Below, piece by piece: positions 27,874 to 37,640 of a DNA stretch of 51,486 nucleotides (position 1 is its first letter; the number at the start of each line of letters is the position of its first letter). The notes beneath the pieces were generated by a model. It had not been told where the DNA came from. It saw only the letters and a list, made by a program, of their open reading frames with translations, and made no database searches. The stretch comes from Alphaproteobacteria bacterium (GTDB lineage Bacteria; Pseudomonadota; Alphaproteobacteria; Caulobacterales; Hyphomonadaceae): NCBI GenBank assembly GCA_018830285.1, contig JAHJSB010000011.1, positions 1 through 51,486 on the forward strand, read 5' to 3'. Position numbers and translations under genes: made by a program.

Positions 27874-28145
27874 GGAGTGCTCTGGTATGAGCTTTGCAGG
27901 GGCGGAGGGGCCGCAAGTCTGTCGCAGGGGCTGATCTATAAATGCCGCTTATGCACAACAGTTGCCGAATAGTCTGCACCGGTGGTTTACATCTGCTCCA
28001 ATCAAGCTTACCCCGCCCAGAACCGGATGAAGAGAGCTGGGCATCCACTGTATGTACCTGTTTACGGTGCCTTCGTGTCTGGTGATGATCGCGGCTTCAA
28101 CCGGACCATATTGGGCAGACGCCACTGAGATGCCGAGGATATAAA

Positions 28146-28919
28146 ATGACGACCCAAGAAACACAGAATGCACAGAAAGCTCATTACGAAGCGATCCATG
28201 ACGCATATGAGGCCCATTACTATGATGGTCCCTCCATGGCGTACCGTCATCGATTCATCTATCGACCGTTGCTTGAAGGCATTAATCTGGAAAATGCTTC
28301 GGTAGCGGACCTTGCTTGCGGAAGTGGCCACAACTCGCTCGCTTTGCGCAGCTACTTCCCCTCGATCACCACGACGGGATACGATATTTCAGAAGCCGCC
28401 TGTCGCGACTATCGCATACACACCGGCGGCGACGCACATCTGATCGACCTCACCTTGCCCACACAGGCGGCCCAGGTTCACGACGCGGCTCTCATCATCG
28501 GGGGACTGCATCACTGCGTGGCAGACCTCAAAACGACCTTGAAGAATGTCGCCGGCATGGTGCGCCCGGGCGGCCATTTTCTGATGATGGAGCCCAACGA
28601 CGACTTCTTCTTGAGCGCGGTGCGGCGGATCTGGTACAAGAAGGATCGGTGGTTTGAGGCCGACACCGAGGAGGCTCTGAAGCACAGCGAACTGGCAGCG
28701 CTGGGGGCGCCCTATTTCGTCCCCGAAAAGGTCATGTATGTGGGTGGTCCGGCGTTTTACCTGATCCTCAACAGCCTCATCACCCGTGTCCCGCTGGGAG
28801 CGAAACCCGCTCTGTCCTCTGTGCTGTTTCCGGTCGAAAGCGCCTATAACAGACTGCCGGGGAAGGGCGCGTTCGCCGTATTCCTCGCCCGGTGGCGGCG
28901 CACGGACGTTCCTGCGTGA
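28146..28919 (+). CDS. Class I SAM-dependent methyltransferase (second of three)
   Basis: A 257-residue protein with a SAM-binding domain (VADLACGSGHNSLAL, near residue 58) and post-motifs ALIIGGLHHCVADLKTTLKNV and VRPGGHFLMMEPND. ATG 28146 has GAGGA upstream. It is not tightly linked to the preceding gene: 272 bases separate them and hold no recognisable gene. The GtrA-like gene starts 44 bases downstream. The target is unknown; glycan or lipid carrier modification is inferred from the surroundings. Confidence 0.8.
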   Translation: MTTQETQNAQKAHYEAIHDAYEAHYYDGPSMAYRHRFIYRPLLEGINLENASVADLACGSGHNSLALRSYFPSITTTGYDISEAACRDYRIHTGGDAHLIDLTLPTQAAQVHDAALIIGGLHHCVADLKTTLKNVAGMVRPGGHFLMMEPNDDFFLSAVRRIWYKKDRWFEADTEEALKHSELAALGAPYFVPEKVMYVGGPAFYLILNSLITRVPLGAKPALSSVLFPVESAYNRLPGKGAFAVFLARWRRTDVPA

Positions 28920-28962
28920 GGCAACGAACTGGTCGCATCCAGTGATCGGGAGCAGGTCGCAC

Positions 28963-29382
28963 ATGCAAATCCGTCAATGGCTACGCCGGCACTTACGGAT
29001 GCTGCTTAAGTTCGGTGTGATCGGAATTCTGACGGCCGCTCTCTATGCGGCTCTGTTGTTTTTCGCCGTGGAGTTTGCCTTGCTGCAGCCGGTGGCCGGA
29101 GCCGCGGTTGCCTATGTGCTCGCCGTCACGTTCAATTACTACGCGCATTATTACTGGACGTATGGCTCCGACCAGTCGCATCGGTCGACCGGGTCGCGAT
29201 ATGTCGTGGTCACCGCAACCGTTTTCGTCATCAACCTGGCGGCCACCGGCCTTTTACCCGGTTGGCTCGGGGTAAGTTACTGGTTTGCGCAACTCTTGCT
29301 CGGGATCCTGATGGCGGCCATGACCTTCGTCTCGCTGAGCTATTGGGTCTTTTCCTCTTCACGGAAACCATCAGGCGCCTGA
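28963..29382 (+). CDS. GtrA-family membrane protein
   Basis: A 139-residue protein with four hydrophobic helices and the GtrA-type pattern LLKFGVIGILTAALYAALLF and FNYYAHYYWTYG. GtrA proteins are thought to help flip polyprenyl-phosphate sugars or act with a GT2 partner; the GT2 at 24226 is the natural partner here. The frame is open upstream to 28786, overlapping the methyltransferase gene, but ATG 28963 has GGGAGCAGG before it and starts at the conserved region. It ends the plus-strand group and is convergent with the next gene. Confidence 0.85.
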   Translation: MQIRQWLRRHLRMLLKFGVIGILTAALYAALLFFAVEFALLQPVAGAAVAYVLAVTFNYYAHYYWTYGSDQSHRSTGSRYVVVTATVFVINLAATGLLPGWLGVSYWFAQLLLGILMAAMTFVSLSYWVFSSSRKPSGA

Positions 29383-29550
29383 TCGGCGCAACGAATTGGG
29401 GTATCATCCGCAGCCAAGGCCGGGTTCATTTCACAAAGCAAAGGCTCACCTATCCATGGTACAGGCAAGAAGCAGGTTGACTATGTCCCGGCGAACAGCA
29501 AGACGGCACCGCACTTGAATGTGCCCGCGGTCAAAGCGCGTCCTCCGAGT

Positions 29551-30369
29551 TCAGGTCTTCGTGGCCTCAGCGATTACGTACCATCCAAACATGCGCCCTA
29601 GTGCAGAGTAGGCTCCTTTGGGAATGACCCTATAGAGCGGCCCGAGAACGCTTGCGCCCGGCAGATCGTCCCAGCCGCACTTGCGCACATTCATGGATGT
29701 CACGCTAAAGCCGGTTTGGGAAAGAAGCGTCGCCAGTTCCTTTCGGGAGTAGACATTGACGATCGGGGCAGCCCCGGCGCCTGTGGATTCGATCCTCGAA
29801 AGCTTGTCTGCAACGGATTCCCGGAGGAATCCGCCCTTCAAGTAATGCATCGCCTGCATTGAAAGGCGGTAGAAAACAGAGTTCCTATGGTAGAGGATAA
29901 CGTAGAAGCGGCCATTCTTCTTCAAGACACGGTTGGCTTCTTTGAACGCCTTCGCCATGTCGGGAACATGATGAAGCACTCCGTTGGAGTAGACGATATC
30001 AAATGTTTCGCTTTGGAAATCGAGTGCCTCGGCATCCCCGATCCGAGCATCCGGAACAAGATCAAAATACGCCAGATGTTTCTTGGTGCGCACAACGTTC
30101 TCTGGGGTCAGATCAATCCCCGAGTAGACTGCGCCGTTCGATAGAAACTTGTAGGCATCGAAACCGGGTCCAAAGCCGATTTCAAGGACACGCGCCCCTG
30201 ACATGGATACAAACGGAACCACCTCCGTCAGCCATGGTTGCTCTTCTTCGTCACGGAACTTGTTCGCCTTGACGAAGAACTCAAGCGATCCCGGATCGAA
30301 CTCCTTTGCCGAGGTCCAGCCGGTGGGGTTTGTACTCCACGTCTTAACCGCTTCTGCTTTGCCGTCCAT
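29551..30369 (-). CDS. Class I SAM-dependent methyltransferase (third of three)
   Basis: A 272-residue protein with VLEIGFGPGFDAYKFL near residue 65 (SAM binding), DIVYSNGVLHHVPD near 130 and VLKKNGRFYVILYHRNS near 155, a typical ubiE/methyltransf_11 fold. The frame extends to 30432, but ATG 30369 avoids an unlikely N terminus. It is isolated: 412 bases separate it from the bi-domain oxidoreductase gene. The substrate is unknown. Confidence 0.8.
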   Translation of the reverse strand: MDGKAEAVKTWSTNPTGWTSAKEFDPGSLEFFVKANKFRDEEEQPWLTEVVPFVSMSGARVLEIGFGPGFDAYKFLSNGAVYSGIDLTPENVVRTKKHLAYFDLVPDARIGDAEALDFQSETFDIVYSNGVLHHVPDMAKAFKEANRVLKKNGRFYVILYHRNSVFYRLSMQAMHYLKGGFLRESVADKLSRIESTGAGAAPIVNVYSRKELATLLSQTGFSVTSMNVRKCGWDDLPGASVLGPLYRVIPKGAYSALGRMFGWYVIAEATKT

Positions 30370-30781
30370 TTCGGGTCTCTCGGTTCTCGGGGTACGGGAA
30401 TAGCTAACTGCATTTCGGTAACCAATCAACAAGACATGTCACAACCTGGAAAATTTGCACAGCCAGGACGGCAATGCCGCCTCTCTCGATATCCCGAGGG
30501 CCTGTCCCGTTATCTGGGCGTCATTCGGGAGGAATGGGGACATGCCGAAGTAGCGCGCGGAGATACAAACCTCGCCTGCCTCCGGATTGTGGCGATCGAC
30601 GCCGATGGCATGTCCAACGCCGGCCGTTTGGCGTTGGATGGTCTGGATGATTGGAGACGCCGGTTCGCTCATGACGGCAAGAGGTCTCCATCGAGTAGTC
30701 CTTTGCCGCAGTCGAGCTACAAAGTAGGCAGAACCAAATCTCGGCTATCAAAGGTGGGGCTGCTGTCCCGCCCCTTGCTTC
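30370..30781. other. Gene-free stretch of about 412 bases
   Basis: Short open frames exist on both strands, but none has a plausible ribosome binding site or a family resemblance I recognise. I see no hairpin with a T run and no repeat. It may carry the promoter of the methyltransferase gene and decayed sequence. Confidence 0.3.
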
Positions 30782-32941
30782 TCACGCCGATGGGCGGCCC
30801 TCTGACAATGCGGCTTCCGCCACCTCGATGGTCACGCGGCTGATCTCCATGAGTTCGGCAAAAGGCACCGCCGGCTGGCCGGTGCGAATGCTTTCGAGAA
30901 AGGCCTTCGCCGTCGCCGTCTGGCCCTTGTCCTGACGCCAGAGACGCATTGTCGAAAAGCCTTTCCAGCCATAGCCCGTCAGCTTCCGGAAATTGTCCAG
31001 CACCAGAATCCGACCGCCTGCGAAGGCCTCGATGCGCTCCTTGGCGAAGGCGTTGTGGCCATTGGCGAAATAGTGGATCGTGCCGATCGAGCCGTCTTCA
31101 AACCGGAGGGTGAAACTCACGGTGTCGGGGGGCACGTCATCGGTTCTGGGAATGGCGTTGACGGAGACTCCGACGATCGGACAGCCGACCAGCGAGCGCA
31201 GCAGATCGACGAAATGGCAGGCTTCACCGATGATCCGTCCCCCGCCCGTCTCCATGGACTGGGTCCAGTGCGAGGCCGGGATCTGGCCCGCATTCATCGT
31301 CGCGACGAGCGCCTTGGGGCCTTTGTGCGTGGCGAGCAGGCTGCGCATCTTTTCGGTCAAGGGCGAAAAGCGGCGGTTGAACCCGACGGCAAGGATGGGC
31401 CGCTCACCGCGGGCTGCGGCGGCTGCGTGGGCCGTTTCGATCTCGGAAAGTTCCGCCTTCGTGAGCGCCAGCGGCTTTTCGACGAAGACATGCTTGCCTG
31501 CCGAAAGCGCATCGACCACCAGGCCCGAATGGCTGTCGTGTCGGGTTGCCACGACGACGGCGTCGGTTTGGGCATCCAGGGCGTCCGCCGGCTGCGTGGC
31601 GGCCCGGGCGAAATCGTACTTGCGGCCAAAATGGGCCGAAGTCCGGCCGCCGCTGCTGATGATGGTTCCGAAGCGCGCGCCTGCCGCCTTGAACGCAGGG
31701 ATCAGCACCCGACCGGCATAATTGCCGGCGCCGATGAAGCTCACGACCGGATCGCCGTTGCTCCGCGCGGGGGCCGCCTGCGGGCTCGCCTCGTTGGCGC
31801 GCAGCGACACCACGCGGGAAGAATCATCCGGCTGGTCGGGATACTCGAGAACAATGCCCATATAGGCGCTTTCCTCGACCAGCAAGTCATAGGCCTTGCT
31901 CGCATCGTCGATGGAAAAACGATGGGAGACCAACGGCGCGACGTCGAGTGCGCCGCTGTCGAGCATGTCAAGCACGGCTTCGAAATTGCGTTGCTGGGTC
32001 CAGCGGACGAAGCCGACAGGATAATCCTTTCCCTGCTCTTCATACTCGGCATCGTAACGCCCGGGCCCGTAGGAGCAGGACACCTGGAAGGTAAGCTCCT
32101 TCTCGTAGAAGTCCGCCCGCGATAGCTCGAGCCCAGCCACGCCCACCAGGACGATCCGACCCCTCTTGCGGCTCATCAGCGCCGCCTGATGGACAGGCTC
32201 GTTGCTCTGCGTTGACGCCGTGATCAAGACGGCATCTATCCCGCGCCCCCGGGAAAACGCCTCTGCCGCCGCAAGCGGGTCCTCGCCCTGCGACAGGCAC
32301 ACCGTCTCGGCGCCCAATTTCTGCGCCAGGGCCACACGGGTCGGATCCGGGTCGATACCGAGAACGCGGCACCCTTGCGCGCGCAGGAGCTGGACTGCGA
32401 TCAGACCGATCAGCCCCAGCCCGGTGACAGCGACGCACTCACCGAGCGTGGGGTTGGCGAGACGGATCCCTTGCAGGGCGATCGCCCCAAGCACCGTGAA
32501 GGAGGCGTCTTCGTCGCTCACGCCGTCGGGAATGCGGGCGCAGAGTCTCGGTCCAACACTGACGAAGTCGGCATGCGGACCGTTCGAGGCGACACGGTCG
32601 CCGGGCTTGAACTCGGTGATGCCGCTGCCGACTTCGCTGACGACCCCCACATTGCAATAGCCAAGCGGAAGGGGTTGGTCGAGCTTGCCGCGCACGGCGT
32701 CCAGGGTGGCCAGAACACCGTCAGTCCGCATCTTCTCAAGCACCTGCTTGACGCGATCGGGTTGTTGCTTAGCCTTGGAGATCAGCGAACCGCGGCCGAA
32801 CTCGACCAGCATGCGCTCCGTTCCCGCCGAAATCAGCGTGCGCCGCGTGGCAATCAGCACCTTGCCGGGCATGACATCGGGCTTGGGGATTTGCGCCAGT
32901 TCGGTGATGCCCGAGCTGAGGTTCTGGAGGATCTGTCGCAT
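30782..32941 (-). CDS. Bi-domain oxidoreductase: MDR dehydrogenase plus Gfo/Idh/MocA (copy 1)
   Basis: A 719-residue protein that joins two NAD(P)-dependent modules. Residues 1-370 are a zinc-type alcohol dehydrogenase (MDR) domain with the Rossmann motif at 173-179 (TGLGLIG). Residues 398-719 are a Gfo/Idh/MocA oxidoreductase with FIGAGNYAG at 402-410, EKPLAL near 485 and GEACHF near 580. Both nucleotide-binding motifs are intact. The reaction is unknown; oxidation and transfer at a sugar ring, or C2/C3 chemistry on a UDP-sugar, are reasonable guesses. ATG 32941 starts the conserved MRQILQNLSSG. Copy 2 is at 41722. It follows the Wzy-like gene by 144 bases. Confidence 0.85.
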   Translation of the reverse strand: MRQILQNLSSGITELAQIPKPDVMPGKVLIATRRTLISAGTERMLVEFGRGSLISKAKQQPDRVKQVLEKMRTDGVLATLDAVRGKLDQPLPLGYCNVGVVSEVGSGITEFKPGDRVASNGPHADFVSVGPRLCARIPDGVSDEDASFTVLGAIALQGIRLANPTLGECVAVTGLGLIGLIAVQLLRAQGCRVLGIDPDPTRVALAQKLGAETVCLSQGEDPLAAAEAFSRGRGIDAVLITASTQSNEPVHQAALMSRKRGRIVLVGVAGLELSRADFYEKELTFQVSCSYGPGRYDAEYEEQGKDYPVGFVRWTQQRNFEAVLDMLDSGALDVAPLVSHRFSIDDASKAYDLLVEESAYMGIVLEYPDQPDDSSRVVSLRANEASPQAAPARSNGDPVVSFIGAGNYAGRVLIPAFKAAGARFGTIISSGGRTSAHFGRKYDFARAATQPADALDAQTDAVVVATRHDSHSGLVVDALSAGKHVFVEKPLALTKAELSEIETAHAAAAARGERPILAVGFNRRFSPLTEKMRSLLATHKGPKALVATMNAGQIPASHWTQSMETGGGRIIGEACHFVDLLRSLVGCPIVGVSVNAIPRTDDVPPDTVSFTLRFEDGSIGTIHYFANGHNAFAKERIEAFAGGRILVLDNFRKLTGYGWKGFSTMRLWRQDKGQTATAKAFLESIRTGQPAVPFAELMEISRVTIEVAEAALSEGRPSA

Positions 32942-33085
32942 GGGAATTTCCGTCTTGGAAAGGGGTATTGAACAACGATGGAGGGCCGTGCCAAGGCCGG
33001 CAGCCGATCGACACGGAAGCGGAAGCACCTCAGGTCACGGCCTCCTGCCACCGCAGGCGCCGGATACTGTTGTGCAAGACCTTAC

Positions 33086-34612
33086 TCATTCGGCGTGTGC
33101 GATCGCTCCCGTACCTGTTTGTCGGCGCCATCCAGAAAGCATTCCGGCAATCAGGAGCACCATTAGCGGAAACAGCGCCCAGGCGAAACCGTAGCTGACG
33201 ATAATGGTGTTGCGCAGGGCATCCAGCGCCAGGTGCATGGTCCCGACAACAATGACACTGCCGAGCGCGGCCCGCAACGCCATCGTTCCGCGCGATCGCA
33301 AGACCACGGCCCAAAAGAACCCGATGATCATGCCGACGACCGCCGACATGGCAAATGTGACGAACAAGCCGCCCTGGCTATAGAGAACGAAATTGAACGG
33401 CGCGGCGACCACCCCCGGCATGTCCGGATACATCTGGTTCCAGATGATGAGATTGTCGTTCGGCATGGCGCCAAACCCCAGGATGTCCTGGCCCAGATCG
33501 AGCGGGAAATATGGATGGAGATCGGGAAACACGGCCATGTAATAAACCGCCGGAACCGAGCTTCTCATCGTCAGGTTGTTGAGTGCGACGAAAACCGGAT
33601 CATTGATATAGCGGTTCTGCGCAGCCGCCTTGCTGGCCGCGGCCATCACCTTCTGTCTGAGCGCCTCCCTCTCCTTGGGTGTCAGTCTGCTTAAGGCCGC
33701 CCTTTCCTCTTCCGTCAGATCGGACCAACGGTCCGGGTTTAGGGTGGCCTGCGCAGCGAGTTCCCGCCATTTCTCGACGAAATCGAGTTCCTGGGTCGTA
33801 TTGGCAGAATTGCCGATTGCGCTTTTTTGACCGCTCAGCGTCGGCACGACAGCGGCCACGAAAAACACGGCCAGCAGCGCCAGAAGAGACACGACGGTAA
33901 AGCCGATGATCCGTCCAATCCTCTTGGGGTCGACGAAAAAGCTGTAGATGACCACCGCCGAGATCGTCAGGATCATGGTCGTGACGACAACTTTCTTCTG
34001 GAAGATCGCGATGCCGACACAGACGCCGGCTATGACGCAAACGATGCCTATTATCCGCGCCCATCCACGGTACTTGATCCCGACGAGCAAAGCCACAATG
34101 GCTGCCACCGGGATGAACTGGTAGAGGTTGACGAACTCGAAGAAGGACAGGGTGGCGTAAAGCCGCCAGCGCGTTTCCACTAGATCGGCATAATTCCCCC
34201 ATGTTCCGAGCGCTTCGAAGCCGCCTCCGCGGTGGATGCTGTAGGTTCCGAGCGCGGAGAGGATCACAAAGAATGTCACGACGGCAGGAAAAGGTGGATC
34301 ATAGTCCCTCTGGTCCGGATCGAAGTCAGCTGATCGCTTTTTGAACCTCAGGAACACGGCGAAAAAAGCCACGCTCATGATCAGCGGGGCGCCGAGGGCA
34401 ACCAGCCAGTAGGTGAGCATTTGGTCGTCAGAGAGAACCACGGGCAGCGAAATGCCCGAGTGATAGACAAACACACTGTAAAACGGTTCCAGCTTGTGGA
34501 ATAGCACAAGCGCGCCGAACATATCCGAAATTAGATATATCACCAGAAAGGCAACAATCGGCATGCTATTGATTATACTTTTGCTCAGCTTCCTGAAAAA
34601 CATCCGCGTCAC
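33086..34612 (-). CDS. Wzy-like repeat-unit polymerase with a charged cytoplasmic or periplasmic loop
   Basis: A 508-residue membrane protein with about eleven hydrophobic helices, of the oligosaccharide repeat-unit polymerase type. It has no close signature, so the call rests on topology and on its place beside Wzx and GT genes. An unusual loop at about residues 270-345 is strongly charged and helical (DLTEEERAALSRLTPKEREALRQ). Wzy proteins join lipid-linked repeat units in the periplasm. The first codon at 34612 is GTG; ATG 34603 is an alternative three residues in. It is 50 bases downstream of the GT4 gene. Confidence 0.65.
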   Translation of the reverse strand: MTRMFFRKLSKSIINSMPIVAFLVIYLISDMFGALVLFHKLEPFYSVFVYHSGISLPVVLSDDQMLTYWLVALGAPLIMSVAFFAVFLRFKKRSADFDPDQRDYDPPFPAVVTFFVILSALGTYSIHRGGGFEALGTWGNYADLVETRWRLYATLSFFEFVNLYQFIPVAAIVALLVGIKYRGWARIIGIVCVIAGVCVGIAIFQKKVVVTTMILTISAVVIYSFFVDPKRIGRIIGFTVVSLLALLAVFFVAAVVPTLSGQKSAIGNSANTTQELDFVEKWRELAAQATLNPDRWSDLTEEERAALSRLTPKEREALRQKVMAAASKAAAQNRYINDPVFVALNNLTMRSSVPAVYYMAVFPDLHPYFPLDLGQDILGFGAMPNDNLIIWNQMYPDMPGVVAAPFNFVLYSQGGLFVTFAMSAVVGMIIGFFWAVVLRSRGTMALRAALGSVIVVGTMHLALDALRNTIIVSYGFAWALFPLMVLLIAGMLSGWRRQTGTGAIAHAE

Positions 34613-34662
34613 CAGTTCAAAATTCGTGGCTACCCAGCAGCTCTGGTAGTCTCTTACATGAT

Positions 34663-36360
34663 TCAGTCGCGCTTTGCTTCCGGTTTTGGGGATGTAACCT
34701 CACGGAGTGTGTCGAAAATCAAAGCGATGTGATCATCCCAGGTGTATTTCGTCAAGGCTTCATTGCGACTGGCCTTGCCGAGGATGGCTCCCCAGTCCGG
34801 GTTTTCGAGAAGCAGGGTAATGCCGCGAACCAGATCGGGGACGCTGCCGGGTTTGGCCATCAGGGCGACGGCGTCGGCGGGTAGGTCACCACCACTTTTC
34901 AGTTCCGAAACCTGCGGGCTGCCGGCAAAGATCTGCCCGATCTGCTCAAGGTCGGAGGCGATGATCGGCCGCGCCATGGCCATGTATTCGAACAGCTTGG
35001 TGGGCGAGCCGAAGAACTGGCTGCCATCGGCATTTGCCACATGTGGCGAAACGAAGACATCCGAGGCCGCTAGGTGAAGCGGCGCCAGGTGTTGCGGCAC
35101 CAGTCCGGTCAAGGTGACAACACGGTCGACCCCCTCTGCCGACAGGATTTTCTGCACCTCGGGGAGTTTCTGCCCGTCTCCAATCAGAAGGAAGTGCGCC
35201 TTTGTACGTTCGAGCAGATCCCGATGGCTGTGCACCAGTTCCACGATCGACCGGGCAAAGACATCCACGCCATGCCACATGCCGAACGTGCCGATGAACG
35301 TGATCACTTTCGCATCCCCGGCGATTCCGTAGCCGCGGCGCAAGGCGCTGATCTCATCAACGGAAAACCGCTCGGGGTCGAAGATTTCCGGCTCGATGCA
35401 ATTGGGATAACACGCGATCCGGCGAGGCTCCACGCCACGCTCGACCAGCTCATTGCGCAACACATCGGAGATCGTGACAACCACATGGGCGTGGCGCAGA
35501 CAGGCCTCTTCGGCCCTGAGCGCTAGGGCCCCGAGCTTGAGGGAAATGCCCCAATTCTTCTGCACCCACACTTCCGAGCCGTTGTACTCGATCACGAGCG
35601 GAACGCCGAACGCGCGTGCAAGCTGAACACCGACATAGTTGCCGATCGACAAACGCTGGTAAATAAAAGACGGGCGATGGGTCTTGAGAATGCGGCTGGC
35701 TTGCTGGTGGAAGCTCCGCTGGAACCGGTAGAGGTTGACTTCGCTGGGAACGCCGTAGACCGACGGCGGCGCCACCGGCTTGTAAGTTGCGGCGTCATGA
35801 ATCATGACGGGCCGCTCCACGGCAAGAACCTCAACGCCGAGCCCGCGCCGCAATATGGCGTTGATGACGCCCGAAACATGGCCAACCGAACCGCCGGCCT
35901 TGATGCCGAACCAGAGATTGGTCTTGAGGTAAACCACCTCTCCGTCAGCGGCTGCGGCTTCCTGCCGGTCCCGACGCAAGATGTGCCCAAGTTCCCACCA
36001 GCACCGAACGACGGCGATCGCACCGGCACCGGATGCCAGTCCCGACTGCAGCAATGATCCCAGCGCCGCGGTGCGGCGAAGTCGCCGCCGCTGTAAGTTC
36101 GGATCGACTACCTCAAGAACCTGCGCATCACAAACGGCGGCAAGCGCGCTCAGGAGCGGAAGCAGGGCGCCGCTGTTTTCGTCTTCGAGAGGGATGAGAA
36201 CGCGGTCCGCCCCAAGCGAGCGCAACTGGCGCAGCATCTCAAGCAACGGCTTGCTGCGAAGTTCGGCAATCGTCAGATAGCTGAGCGGCTCATCGAACAT
36301 GCTTTCGAGCCGTTTCCGGTAGTCGCCGGAAATGGGATAGGCTACCAGGGCGACAATCAT
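34663..36360 (-). CDS. GT4 glycosyltransferase with an extra N-terminal domain
   Basis: A 565-residue protein. Residues 175-540 form a GT-B family 4 transferase (KAGGSVGHVSGV; IEYNGSEVW; ITFIGTFGMWHGVD; GSPTKLFEYMAMARPIIASD). Residues 1-160 are an additional region of unknown type (MIVALVAYPISGDYRKRLES). ATG 36360-36358 overlaps the wzx stop by ATGA, so translation is coupled to the flippase. The long upstream open frame to 36870 is a shadow inside wzx. Donor and acceptor are unknown. Confidence 0.85.
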   Translation of the reverse strand: MIVALVAYPISGDYRKRLESMFDEPLSYLTIAELRSKPLLEMLRQLRSLGADRVLIPLEDENSGALLPLLSALAAVCDAQVLEVVDPNLQRRRLRRTAALGSLLQSGLASGAGAIAVVRCWWELGHILRRDRQEAAAADGEVVYLKTNLWFGIKAGGSVGHVSGVINAILRRGLGVEVLAVERPVMIHDAATYKPVAPPSVYGVPSEVNLYRFQRSFHQQASRILKTHRPSFIYQRLSIGNYVGVQLARAFGVPLVIEYNGSEVWVQKNWGISLKLGALALRAEEACLRHAHVVVTISDVLRNELVERGVEPRRIACYPNCIEPEIFDPERFSVDEISALRRGYGIAGDAKVITFIGTFGMWHGVDVFARSIVELVHSHRDLLERTKAHFLLIGDGQKLPEVQKILSAEGVDRVVTLTGLVPQHLAPLHLAASDVFVSPHVANADGSQFFGSPTKLFEYMAMARPIIASDLEQIGQIFAGSPQVSELKSGGDLPADAVALMAKPGSVPDLVRGITLLLENPDWGAILGKASRNEALTKYTWDDHIALIFDTLREVTSPKPEAKRD

Positions 36361-37637
36361 GAAGATTCTCCGGCTTGAACAGGGTGTGGTTCTTTCCCTT
36401 TGAAAGAACGTTCTTTGCGGTTCTGGCTGATGGCTGCAAGCACCATGGATACCAGCAGCACGGCGTAGGAAAGCGACAGGGCGCCGGCCGCGCCGGCGGC
36501 TTGATGGATCGGAACCAGATACCAGGCCGCCCCGACCAGCGTCGCAGATGACGCGATCCACGGCACAAAGGTTCGCCACGGCATCCCGCAGGCGGCCATA
36601 TACTGCGACACGATCGTCGCTGTCCCGAGAAAGAGGCTGCCGGGCAGCATGGCGTAGACAACGGGGAGGGATGGCGTGAAATCCGGGCCGAAAGCCAGGC
36701 GAACAAACGGCTCGGCCAGCAGGGCAGCCACGAGGCATCCGGCGAATCCCAGCACTGCGACAAGCTTGGCCATGCGCAGCGTTTCGCCGTAGCGCTCGTC
36801 CTGTTGCTTGATCAGGCGGGGAAAGATTACCAGGGAAATCGATATCGGAAGGATCGCCAGCGCATCGCATATCTGAACGGCGATCGAGTAATAGCCGATT
36901 TCCGCGTTGTCTGAGGCCGCCTGGAGAATGAAGACATTGCCCCGGGCGACGCCGTATCCGATCAGCGTGATCAGGAAGGCGCGAAAGGAATAGCTCACGG
37001 ACAGACGGAAAATGTCTGGCCGCGGCCGCGGATTGAAATTCTGACGTTTGAGCAGGACGAAAGCGGCGATCGCGCAGAAGACGAGGCTGGCCATGAAAGA
37101 GGCCGCCATCAGGGCCTTCGGGGAACCGTTCAGCCAGGCGGCCAGCAGCAAGGCCGGAATCACCGCCAGATTGGAGCCGATTTGCAACAGGTTGAAGGCA
37201 ACGAGACGCTGCATGCCGACAAGCAGATTGCTGAACAGCATGAAAAACAGGCTAGAGGTGCCGAGCAGCACCGCTAGCAGCATCAGCAGGCTCGGAGCCC
37301 CATCCGGTCCCGTGATCATCAACACGATCAGACCGGCCACCAGGAACACGAGCATCGAAAGCCAGGCGCTGTTGGCCGCCAGTGCACCCAGATAGGCTGG
37401 TTCCCGTGCCACGAAATAGGTGTTCGACGAAGCAAAGCCGAGACTGCCGAACTGCGTCACGAGGGCCGCCACCGTCAGGGCGTAAAAATAGAGCCCCCGC
37501 CCGTCCGGCCCGAGAAGCCGGGCGGTGAGAATGGAGGTGGCGAGGCCCGCAAAAAGGATGATGACCCGCGTGAAGATGGTCAGAAACGCCTCGCTGCCGA
37601 TGGCATCGAATGATTTTCGCCAGAGCGACCGTGTCAT
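36357..37637 (-). CDS. wzx: Wzx-type oligosaccharide flippase
   Basis: A 426-residue membrane protein of the polysaccharide transport (PST/MOP) family with about twelve helices, starting with FLTIFTRVIILFAGLATSILTARLLGPDGRGLY, a common pattern in this family. Wzx moves undecaprenyl-linked repeat units across the inner membrane. GTG 37640 and ATG 37637 are adjacent candidate starts; the heparinase-like gene stops at 37641, so there is essentially no gap. The stop overlaps the GT4 start (ATGA). Flanked by a lyase and a transferase, it fits an export module. Confidence 0.85.
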   Translation of the reverse strand: MTRSLWRKSFDAIGSEAFLTIFTRVIILFAGLATSILTARLLGPDGRGLYFYALTVAALVTQFGSLGFASSNTYFVAREPAYLGALAANSAWLSMLVFLVAGLIVLMITGPDGAPSLLMLLAVLLGTSSLFFMLFSNLLVGMQRLVAFNLLQIGSNLAVIPALLLAAWLNGSPKALMAASFMASLVFCAIAAFVLLKRQNFNPRPRPDIFRLSVSYSFRAFLITLIGYGVARGNVFILQAASDNAEIGYYSIAVQICDALAILPISISLVIFPRLIKQQDERYGETLRMAKLVAVLGFAGCLVAALLAEPFVRLAFGPDFTPSLPVVYAMLPGSLFLGTATIVSQYMAACGMPWRTFVPWIASSATLVGAAWYLVPIHQAAGAAGALSLSYAVLLVSMVLAAISQNRKERSFKGKEPHPVQAGESS

Positions 37638-37640
37638 CAC

